DNA of 64,000 nt, from the NCBI GenBank assembly GCA_029721435.1, contig CM056576.1, positions 61,771,876 to 61,835,875 of the forward strand, given 5' to 3'. Position 1 is the first letter of the stretch, and each line of letters begins with the position of its first letter. Below the pieces are notes generated by a model. That model did no database searches, was not told the DNA's origin, and saw nothing but the letters and a program-made list of their open reading frames with translations. Position numbers and translations under genes: made by a program. Positions 33,929-45,633 of this stretch are shown here, in pieces. The stretch comes from Gymnothorax reevesii (taxonomy: Eukaryota; Chordata; Actinopteri; Anguilliformes; Muraenidae).

Positions 33929-36900
33929 CTAAAACAAAGAGGGGAAAAAAGGTTAAACATTGGGTCCAGATCTACAGCTTATTCCTTTTCACTTCATTCA
34001 ATATGAGCATCACTGCTTCACTCTAGTTGCACATATGAGGTGACTTGCAAAGTAACTTTAAAATTTATGAGAAATGTTTACATTTGGCAAAAGCCCCAAG
34101 AGACAAGAAATTAATCTGATCAGCTCCAAAAAGAACATGAGCCATTCCTTCATGGAAGGAAGTTGAGAGGAGTTGAGAATTAGATTTGTAGCCATATATC
34201 CACTGTATACTACCTGCACTGTGCTGATAAGAAAAAGAAAAAATAATACTGCAAGATTTTAGTCAACCCAGTCTAATAACTCCTTGCTACATGGACCTAC
34301 TGACCGCTTACAGGCAAAGATGACTGTAAGTGAGACTCAATACATGTGGGGCCCACTAAACGACTGTGGCATGTTGGAGATGGATACTTCATGAGAGTGC
34401 ATTATCTGCAAGTATATTGCCCCTCTAGATTAAATTACAAAATTACCTATACAGTGACTGCACAGCGTTTTCCACATCAGTCGGGGCCTACTTTCTCATT
34501 GATGAATTCTAGAATTAAATCTTTAATGAAGGGAGATGACTGCAAAATATTTTTAGGGAACAAACTTGGAGGCCTATTTTCCCCAGGAAACTGGATTGGA
34601 TGAATCCGCATCAAGACAAGCATCATGTCAACGTTGATGATTACAGGCTCAGTATATACCTGGGCAACAGTTTCCCAGACGAAGCAGCCCTACTCAATTA
34701 AACATATCCGGTTTTGTAGGGCTGCCTAATCGTTGGGGTGGACAAGCCAAAACACTGCTGAATGCTGTGGATTTCACCATCAACAGCTTCATGTAAAAGG
34801 CTACAATATGGCGCTCATAACCGGATGTGGGCGCCTCGCTTTTCCTCTTCCGGCTTCTCAGCATGTAAATGGCACATTTCATAAAAAGCCTTCTTTTGCA
34901 CCTAATATTTTGCATCACTGATGTGGTTGGAACTATTGAAAACAAGTCAGAGATCATAAGTTAGGTTGAGGGGCAAGTTTTTCGAAAATTTCATTTACAT
35001 TTGCAATGGTTAATGATCGTGAAACAGATGTGCCGCTGAGGCAAGCAGGTAGTAGGTACATGACTAAGTTAATAGCTTGCTTTGATGACAATTAATTTAA
35101 AGGAACATTATAACCGTAGCTAAAGCAAAGTTCTACATATTTTGTTTTGGTTGCATTTACAGCAAGTTGTTTGTTTGCTGTGTCAAGTGATACTGTGAAA
35201 CTTTCATTGCTAGTTGTTCGTCAGCATGTAGGCTACCTTCCTATTTTCGTAAATGGCACTTATTTCCTTGGTTGGTATAATTTCAGGTCCAGCGGGACCT
35301 ACGACCTGAAATCTTACTGACAAGCGAAATTATGGCAATTTACGAAATTAGGAAGGTACATGATAAACCGGCATTAGCTATCACCAGGTAGCTACGCCTG
35401 TCTGACTAGATGCATGCAAGAGAGTATGCAGGTTTGGCTAACTAACCATAACTTCAGACAACGAGCGTAGCAAGCTGTAAGTTTGAAGTACACAAATTTT
35501 GTGTTGGCCTGGTCACACAGCGTACATTTTCCCCGTTTCATCTTCAATCGTGAAACCTTGCTTCACTTATTGCCAATAAAACGTACATTTTCTGTGAAAT
35601 GTGTCTATGTCTCTGTATGCCATCGTATACGTGCTTAGTCTAAACATTGTTGCTGGAGAAAGCGAATATACTGTGCTCTTCTTTGTTTTTTCTTTTTGTG
35701 GGATTGGGCGTCGAATCCGAGAAGACTTCAAGTATCATATTGTCGCTAGGCACATTGGAGAGGAAGTGTTATCCTTTTAAGTTTGTTAGAAACATGCCAG
35801 GAACTGCTAGCAAAATGATGACTCCGTTTGAGATATGACTGCTGTCCCACATAAATTCTTACTTTACAACAAAGATTCTATTGCCCAAGCTTTATGACAA
35901 TGCACCGATGCCATAATTTGTTAATAATGCCCCGATTCCTGCTTCTCACTCAAGTCATTTCCTGAATTGACAAATTTTTATTCAAACTGTCGTTACAGCC
36001 TTGTACCCATTGACTGTATAAAACATGGACAAAGCCTCCGTGACGTCACCCATAAGTTTCTGAATTTGAAGCAAATTTGGCTGTCATCATGGCTCTTACT
36101 TGACTACGCCTACCTCCCGGATAATCCAAAAATGGGCATAAAGGCGGGCCGTTGCTGGAGCTGACGCAAGCCTAGTGGGCGGGCTGAATGGAGCTTGATT
36201 GCTGAAACACGCCCTCTAAGCTCGCAGCTACCAAGCTAGTTTTGGCTGCCATACTCGAATAAAAACCCAACTCAGCACGAAGCGACATGGTTCGCGAAGG
36301 CCGAGATGCAGGGTCATATCTGTCCCAGTAAAGCAATGGATCCTACCCGTTAGCATGCGGTGGCGGGTCGAATGCTGTTTATATTTGTGAAGCTGCTGCA
36401 GGACGAACATTGTTGTTCGTATCCGCGAGGCAGTAGTGCGATGAACGCAGTACACGGCTGGGAAGTCGCAGCAGTTGGATCATTGAGCATCGGTATGCCC
36501 CAGAGTGCGAGCGGGAGCTGGTCTTAGCTGTTGTTCGCACCTTTGCCAGGTCCCATTAACGGTAGTATGGCCAGCCAAATGATAACATTGCATTACGTAA
36601 CCTTGCTGACAAACCTGACGGACCTTTATTTTCCTACCACACTCTCACACATTCTGATCACAAGTATTATCACCCTACATTTTGACTTTGGTGAATGCTG
36701 AATTAATTTGTTACTGTAGCAATTATACGTGGGCTCATCAATACTAAGACAGTTGGGCGTCTGGCTCCTAGGCTCCATGGTTACTTCATTAGCTGCCCAG
36801 TTTATCTCTGTCCTTTACATAAGCTAAGGATACCACTGCGACGCGCAACATTTTTTTTTTTTAATCGCGTCGTAAAACTGATGTTGCTCTGGGGAAAAAG

Positions 36901-39900
36901 CCTTTACTCCTAGCGATAGCTAATATTGCCGAACGTGGCTGGGTAGTAGCACTTTTTCATTGCCGCCTGGCTTGTTACGTTACATTGTTAGTTACGTTAA
37001 TGTGGTTAACTAGTTTGTAGATGATGAACTTCATGAAGAATCACTCTTAGCGACAGCTAGCTAGCTTGCTAACCTTTCTATTTACAATGATATTGTTCAA
37101 TAATCGCACAAAAAATTGAATGAACCCATTGGCGGCAAATGCAGTTCCATAAGACACTGCTGTGTTAGTCTAATTACTGATTGTATAACCAGGGCAATCT
37201 CCGGTCAAGCCTTCCAAATACTCTGTGGAATCAGCTATGGAGCCCCGTCATTTGGAAGTGTGCTATGGTAGTTCTAATGTTGTAGCTGACCAGCCAGTTA
37301 CGTTGGTAACCTGTTAAGGAAGCCGTGACTGTTTTCCAACCCCTGACTGACAGCTTTTTTTCTAAAATATGTTAACCCTAAATTCAAACACTTTTCTGTT
37401 GCGCTATTATTTTGCTGCATGCCTGTCTAATAACTGTGGCAGGAGAACACTCACGCTGGCACAGCTGGACATCTTGGGCAAAAACTAACCGGGGGGGGTT
37501 ACTGCATTCATTCTCTGGCTAGTTGGCTAGAGAACGAACTAACATTACTTCGTGTTGACATATAATTTTAGATGAAATTATATTAGAATTTCATCATCTT
37601 AAATAGACCACAAACTCCTAACCACACAGCAAGACATTATCGTCCTGATATTTCGGTAAAAATCTCCAGTCAGAAACGTGGCCAATGTATCAAAATCACT
37701 CCCCCCACTTTTTTCACGAATTTTCACGAAGGGGAAAATTAGCTATAGATACCAAAACTAATTTGAACCAGGCTGTAAACATGTTTAATTTTGCTGTGAA
37801 ATTGAGCTTTTTAACATGGGGGTCAATGGGGATTGACTCGCTTCTGCAGTGAGCCTCAAGTGGCCATTCGAAGAACTGCAGCTTTTGGCACTTTCATATT
37901 CGCTTCACTTTTCAGCCCCGCAGGTTGCCTCTTGCTCGTACTATGATCGTCTATCTCCTAAGGTTTTGAGAAAAAAGGGGGAAAACACATTTTTTTGGCT
38001 GCAGGAAAGAACAGGCAGCCGATATCGGAATTTGGCAAAAATAAAAAAATAAAAAATAACCAGGGCAATTATGCTGAGTGGCTAATGAAATAATGCTCAG
38101 AACAGACGCAGTACTTGGTCATATGCACAACTATGCGTTATTTCCCCAGTGAAGATAAAAGTCGAGCTTTCAGTCCAAATTTTTGGTAAATGCTCAGAAG
38201 AGCCGTCACTATTGATGCATAAAGCTTGGGCGTTGAATGAATACAACGTTTTTATAGTTGTCAAGCTGACTAATTATGGTTTAAGATCATTTCTGATTAA
38301 AGAAATGGAGCAAGGTAAATTTGCTTGATTGCGGAGAGTCAGAAATCATAATCATACGTAATTATGGCGAATGACACGCAAAGTTACTGGTTTGCCTCGA
38401 TTACATAGTCCAACATTGCCCTGTCTCAACATAAAGCGAACCATTATTTCGGAACGAAATTTGTTCCAACAGAAATTGAATTGAATTTTGGTTTCTTGCA
38501 TCACTTGTCCACATACCAACCGTCTAAGAAACAATTATCACCACATTAGTGAAGTGAAAGAATGCATTTAGACAAATGTTCCAGCTCCATGCAGAGCAGT
38601 CCTGTACTCTAATAATAGGGACAGATGCTAACCGGAAATGAAAGGGGCCCACATCCGTTTTACAGACCCATAAATGAGAGATAGGCCCATCAACTGAAGC
38701 ATAGGGCCATTGTGTGACCATAAATTTTAAGGGATTAAAATCATTAAGCCTTTTTGATTTGTACAACCCCAATTCCAAAATTGTTGGGACGAAATGTAAA
38801 TTGTGAATAAAATCAAAATGCAATGACTTTCAGATCACATGAGCCAATATGTTATTTACAACAGAACATAGATAACATTTCAAATGTTGAAACTGAGACA
38901 TTTTACATTTTCATCCACAAAATGAGTTTATTTCAAATTTTCTGGCTGCAACAGGTCTCAAAAAAGTTGGGACACAAGCACAAAAGGGCTGAAAAAGCAA
39001 ATAATATGTAAGAGAATCTGCTGAAAGAACATAGTAAGTAAGTAAACTGGCATCAGGTGTGTAACATCATTGGCTATAAAAGGGATGTCTTAGAGAGGCT
39101 GAGTCTCTCAGAAGAAAGGATGGCCAGAGGCTCTCCAGCCTGTGAAGGCTTGAGTAAAACAATTGTGGAATTCTTTAAAACAATGTTCCTCAAATTCAAA
39201 TTGCAAAGGCTTTGAAGGTCTCATCAACAGTGCATAACATCATCAAAAGATTCAGAGAAACTGGAAAAGATATCTGTGCGTAAGGAAAGGCCAAAGACCT
39301 TAACTGGATACCCGTGATCCTCGGGCCCTCTGACGCCACTGCATCACTCCCCGGCATGATTCTGTCATTGAAATTACTAAATGGGCCCAGGAATACTTCA
39401 AGAAACCACTGTCTGTAAACACAGTCTGCTGTGCCATCCACAGATGCCACCTAAAACTCTTTCGTGCAAAAAAGGAAGCCATTGTTGAGCATGATCCAGA
39501 AGCGCCACCATGTTCTGTGGGCCAAGTCTCATGCAAAATGGACTGTAGCAAAGTTTCAGTGTGTCCTGTGGTCAGACGAGTCCAAATTTGACATTCTTGT
39601 TGGAAATCATGGGCGTCGTGTCCTCCGGGCTGAGGAGGAGAAAGACCACTCCTCCAGTTATCAGCAGTCATTTCAAAACCCAGCATCTCTGATGGTATGG
39701 GGATGCATTAGTGCAAATGATGTGGGACATTTGCATGTTTTAAAGAGGGCTATGAATGCTGGAGAGTGTACAAAGGTTTTAGAGCAACATATCGAGGCCT
39801 GACAGCAATAAACACTTATGTCCAGATGTTATATATTGGACATAACTGTTTATTGCAGTCAGCCCTCGATATGCTCCCCTCCAGGCGACATCTATTCCAG

Positions 39901-42900
39901 GGAAAGACTTGTGTATTTCAGCAGGACAATGCTAAACTACATACTGCAGCTATTACAACAGCATGCCTTCATAGTAGAAGAGTCTGTGTGCTGAGCTGGC
40001 TTGCCTGCAGTCCTGATCTTTCACCGATTGAGAACATTTGGTGCATAATTAAATGAAAAGTCCGTCAAAGGAGACCCAAAACTCTCCAGCAGCTGGAAGC
40101 CTGTATTGAACAAGAGTGGGATCAAATTCCAATGGTTTAAAGGGTTTCTGAACCAAATTTCCTTTCCTGCATAACATACATAAAATCCAATATATGTATA
40201 GTAAAAATATAAACTGTCTGTGTTTTAGAAACATGTTTTTCAAAATAATTTTTTTCTCGGGCCAAATGTACACGAAAGTGCGCTCTGTAGCGTTTATGCA
40301 AGAACCTGCCCAGTCCAGGGTCACGTGACCCGAGTGACGTCAGAGACGTCTGAATCACAGGTCTGAATCGATGACCCGGGGCAGCCATATAAAGCTATGT
40401 TTCCATTAATACGACTGAAGTCCGGATGCGACAGGCTGCGGGGCAGACACGGGACATCCCATGCGGCCCATGGTGCATCCTCAGCGTTTCCACGTAAACG
40501 GCTAAACTACGCTATTATTGTGAAATTAATTGGAAAATTACGCATGCGGCTCCGCTCCAAGAGCCGGGTGAAAATCGCTTTGATGGAAACACAGGGCTCT
40601 CAAGTTTTGAATGCAGGCTCGCGTGAGATTTTCTCTGGGGCAGGAGCAGCTAGAACCGGGAATTGGGGTGGCACAGACACGTCCCTTTATGAGAATTTGG
40701 ATAGTCCTGGCTAGTTCTCAATTATTTTTCTTCATTGACGCGTTTTCCAATTATCGTAACAGGCAACTGAAGACACGGTTTCTCATGCGATCTAACAGCG
40801 ATGAAGTCATGGGATAAATACCGTAAAACTGAGAATTGGGGTGGACGTAACATCTGTTTTAAAGAATTATTACTCCGGACCTGTTCGCAGTCCCCCCGAT
40901 TAGGTAAGACGACAATCATTCATCTGGAAACTTTTGCTTAATTTAAATTGGGGTGGCACAGACACGTCCCTTTATGAGAATTTGGATAGTCCTGGCTAGT
41001 TCTCAATTATTTTTCTTTATTGACGCGTTTTCCAATTATCGTAACAGGCAACTGAAGACACGGTTTCTCATGCGATCTAACAGCGATGAAGTCATGGGGT
41101 AAATACCGTAAAACTGAGAATTGGGGTGGACGTAACATCTGTTTAAAAGAATTATTACTCCGGACCTGTTCGCAGTCCCCCCGATTAGGTAAGACGACAA
41201 TCATTCATCTGGAAACTTTTGCTTAATTTAAATCAACGTTATTCAAAATTACTCTCGGTATTGAGTGGGAAAAAGTGGCACTTGGCAGTGAAATAGGCTA
41301 TAAAAAGCATGCGGCTCTTTTGGACTTCGATTTAAATTATGCAAACGCGTCCAGATGAATTATTGTCGTCTTACCTAATCGGGGAGAACAAGCAGCACCT
41401 GTTAAGTGTGGAGCGCTCTCGGAGTGAACATTTTGTTAATCATGAAAATGACTGCGAACAGGTCAGGACTAATAATTCTTTAAAACAGATGTTACGTCCA
41501 CCCCAATTCTCAGTTTTACAGAATTTACCCCATGACTTCATCGCTGTTAGACCGCATGAGAAACCGTGTCTTCAGTTGCCTATTACAATAATTGGAAAAC
41601 GCGTCAATAAAGAAAAATAATTGTGAACTAGCCAGGACTATCCTAATTGTCATAAAGGGATGTGTCTGTGCCACCCCAATTCCCAGTTCTACCTTCGCCC
41701 CTGCTCTGGGGGGGTTGATAATCCCGTTCTCAACGGTGCAATTTAAGTGCATGTACTTCGTTACAGCACTTCTGTTTTTTTTTGAGGATTTGTACATTAC
41801 TTTTCTTTTTTTAAACAGGGACTTTTACTCTACTACATTTAAAAGATAAAAAGTGTACTTTCACTTCGTTACGTTGACACTGGCAGCTTACTTACTTGTT
41901 TCAAATTAAAATATTAATTGAATTCATCATTTACGGATTCTCCGGATTTTGCGCGTTCGCGAAGAACAAAGGTCTATTTTTGTGCAGATGTGCTCAAGTG
42001 GACGTGGAGCTGCAAATTTATGTGCGCAGTTACAATATTCTATCACTAGATGGCAGACCAGGATCGGTCGCGGAAGTTTTGTGCGCGTTGTAGGCTATTT
42101 GCAGAATGAATGCTGACCGCGTTAATCGCCGCATCTTGTTGTCAGAAGAGGTAGCTCAAGTTGGCGAGCAATTAAACGTTGCCATATACAACTATCTATC
42201 TTATATCTCGGGTTGCGTGCATATTTCCTTTTACTTTGCAACAACAAGCATTTTACAACATGGCTAACAGCTGTGCTTTGCGTCACGAATATGAGTTAGC
42301 TGCCCTGCTACGCATTCGCGAATGCTATTTGACATGAGCTTATAAGTTTGATTTCAACTTGCGAGCGTTTCCCCCCGGAGTAGTTTATAGATTTTGAACA
42401 AGAAAATGTTTAGCCATACCTGTACTTTTTTATTTTAGTGGGACTCCCCAGTATAATAAAAGCTAAATTAAAAAATTATTTTGTGTATTTGTATCGTTTT
42501 GTCTGTCACAAACAAGAGATGCTGCGGTACCACTTGTGACCTCGGATCGAAGCAGGGTTTGTTTTCAGCCAAAATACACTACATGGAGGGCGCGAGTGAA
42601 GAACGTGATTTGGCGCTTTTATTTCACCTAGCAACAAGAAATACTATTTTCTGATTGGCTGACTGCTCTGCTTGAATCAGCAACCTGTCTCTTTACCGTA
42701 GTGTATTGAGTTCACCGAGTGTTGCGGAATTCCATGCTGAAACTAGGTTCTCGACTTGAGCTCTCTCGTTGTCTCTTGGCTACATGTAGGTCAAGTTGAA
42801 TTTTTTATTTCGGTGACCATCTCTCTCTCTCAGGACATTTGACGTGTGTCTGTGGGGAAAATCTCTCTCTCTCTCTGATTTATATGACCTGCGCCTGTGG

Positions 42901-45589
42901 ACAAAATTACCTTGCAGAACTTACTGCTCTCTCATCCCTCTAAAATTTATTACCAAGATAGCCATCGTAGTCACCCATATTTTCTGCACACGCCGACGAT
43001 CAGACACGCTATAACACCACCTCGACTATAGACCATGATAGTAGCTAGGCAAGATGAAGACCTATATGACGTCATCAGGTGACGTCACGGGCGCCTAATT
43101 AACTCTGTGGCTGTGCAGACACAGACATTGTTTTGTTTATTTTTAGAAAAGATAAACTGCCTATATAAATTTTTATTGATTTTAATGAGGTTATATATAC
43201 AAAATATACCTTTTAAAAACATTCAGTTTATTGTTCACAAACCCTTTAACTCAAGAAACTTGTCTCCTCAATGCCCAGACGCCTCCACTGTGTTAAAAGG
43301 AAGAGGGGATGCTACACCATGGTAAACAAGCCCCTGTCCCAACTTTTTTGAGACCTGCAGCATCCATCAAATTTGAAATGAGCTCATTTTGTGGATAAAA
43401 TAGTGAAATTTCTCAGTTTCAACATTTGGTATGTTATCTCTGTTCTATTGTGAATAAAATACTGGCTAGTGTGATTTGAAAGTCATTGCATTTTGATTTT
43501 ATTCACAATTTACACTTTGTCCCAACTATTTTGAAATAAAGGTAACTGATATGTTGGTTACGTGGTTGATGAAGCTCATAGCGAAAACAAATGCATGACG
43601 ATTACCATTAATGTAATGTGTGAAAACTCCATATCGAAAAATGACTGTGATGGCATGGCACATTTGTCTGGTAAAGTGGTAAAGAATCAACCGAATGCAA
43701 AAAGGGGCATACAGATATTTTAAATATACTCTTCCAAAAAAGAAACTATACATTGTTTTTAGAATCAATTTATTATACATGAAATGTTTTGACAAATGTG
43801 GAAAACATATTGAAAAGAAAGTGTAATCAATAATTACAATAGTTTCTTTTTCGGAAGAGTATAGTTTTGTGCTGCGCCGCTATGATGACCAGCTACACTG
43901 AGGCAGTACTATCCTCCAATGGAAAACGATCCCCCAGAAAAGTACCCGGCACCAAGGCGGGTGGAGTACAGTAGAGTAGAGCCTGTACCACGTAGTGGAA
44001 ATGAGGCATGAAGGCTAAATTTGGCAAGGTCTTGGGCAAGGAGAAAACTACGCTTTCGGGGAACCTAAATTCACTTGCGTTTGGCCGACGGGCTACCGTT
44101 CATTTTAGAATTTTGCAAACCCTGTGGCCATCTTTACTTCTGAGAGAGACAGCCTCTCTAAGACATCCCTTTTACAGCCAATCATGTTACATATCTGATG
44201 CCAGTTAACTTAACCCCTTAAAACTCTGGGAAAATTTGCCTAAAATACCTATCAAAAGCGTACCCAAAGTAAATTGAATGCTGTTCTTGAACTGTTATAT
44301 GGTTGGTTATGGTCTCGTTTGAAAGGAAACACTCAAGTTTTTCCCCCAGCTGAAAGAAACACTAAGTGCTACTGTCATTGGGGAATTCAAGCTGGAACAC
44401 ACTGAAGTAGAAGGTTTTTACTCTTGCCAAAATTTTTTTTTGCAAACAGATGCCTGTAGATGAGAGCAGCTGGGACTTATTAGCTGAAAAACACAATGGG
44501 ACCACAGCATGAAGCCTTACTTGGTTCCAGTTCAAGTTTGATAATAATCCTACAGAAAATGTGCATTTTACACGTTTTCTAAGGCTATGTCTAGGCATTT
44601 CCAAAAATTGCCATTTGTAGACCCCAAAAGGACCCTTGGATAACCATGGTCACATACCTAGGATAAAAGGGCATAACTCTTGAAAGCTTCAACGTACAGT
44701 CATAATGTTGGGCTCTAATGAAAGGTGACACTTAGTGAATCTGGATATGGGATTGGATTCCTCTATCAATATTGCTGAAAAACAGTTACTGAAGCATAAA
44801 CTCAAATTTGTGCACATAAGAGTCAAAACGAGTGCCGTTATGTAAAAAAAATGCTTTTTTTATATGAAATGTAAACAAACAAATAATCTTTACGCAGCAA
44901 ACTCACAGCAAACTATTTACAACATATGATAAATAAAAATAATTAAAAGTTACGAAAGCATAAACTCAAATTTGTGCATATAAAAGTCAAAACTGTTAGA
45001 GTGCTGTTATGTAAAAAATGTTTTTTATATGAAATGTAAACAAACAAATAACCTTTCCATAGCAAACTATTTACAATATATGATAAATAAAATATTTTAA
45101 AAATTAAAAGGTTACTGAGGCATGAACTCAAATTTGTGCATATAAACCCCAAGGGGAGGAGATTCTGACTTTGTGCTTTCACATATATCCAAAGCAAAGG
45201 AGAGATTCCTCTGTCTTTGTTCTTGCCTGTAACGAAGACCCTATGACCCTATGGCACATAGTAAAATGGATCCTATTTACTTACTTTATCTCACTCTGAT
45301 TTCTTACAGGGATGTAAATTAAAATTCCCACAACAACCAACGCCGGCGAAAAAATAACTTCCTTCCACCTTCGGTGACGGAGGTAATAATGCGTAATTTG
45401 GTAATAATATAATCATCATAATATCAGCATAATATTATAATATCCTTTTTCCGTCATCCTTTACACAGGATTACAGAATAACAGACAAACAGAATGACCA
45501 ACTCCGGTGAAAACATGACGTTCTTCCACCTTCCGTGACAGATGCAAATAAAACGTAATGTAATGTTATAATAATAATAATAAAATAAA

Positions 45590-45633
<44 letters not shown>

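Larger units (their letters stand above)
40141..43245. mobile_element. 3.1-kb TTAA-duplicating element, no transposase
   Basis: TTAA lies at 40137-40140 and 43246-43249. The ends are AGGGTTTCTGAAC and, reversed, AGGGTTTGTGAAC (13 bp, one mismatch). A TTAA duplication with an AG start fits the Kolobok superfamily; piggyBac is less likely because its ends begin with CC. The element sits in the transposase of Tc1 copy E. Inside are a foldback with a tandem-duplicated arm and TGACGTCA sites near each end. Confidence 0.8.
38764..43550 (+). pseudogene. Tc1 family 1 copy E, split by a 3.1-kb TTAA element
   Basis: The left end CAACCCCAATTCCAAAATTG follows TA at 38762-38763. The right portion 43250-43550 ends with CTTTGTCCCAACTATTTTGA. 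The plus-strand transposase starts at ATG 39120 and contains [47 protein letters not shown] and [15 protein letters not shown]. It is broken by frameshifts, a 76-bp MITE at 39793 and the large insertion at 40141. The C-terminus resumes at 43252. Confidence 0.88.

Noticed and set aside
34694..34957. Cys/Arg-rich 87-codon minus-strand frame in the ACP1 intron
   Set aside because: No recognisable zinc-finger spacing, signal peptide or splice context; considered chance.
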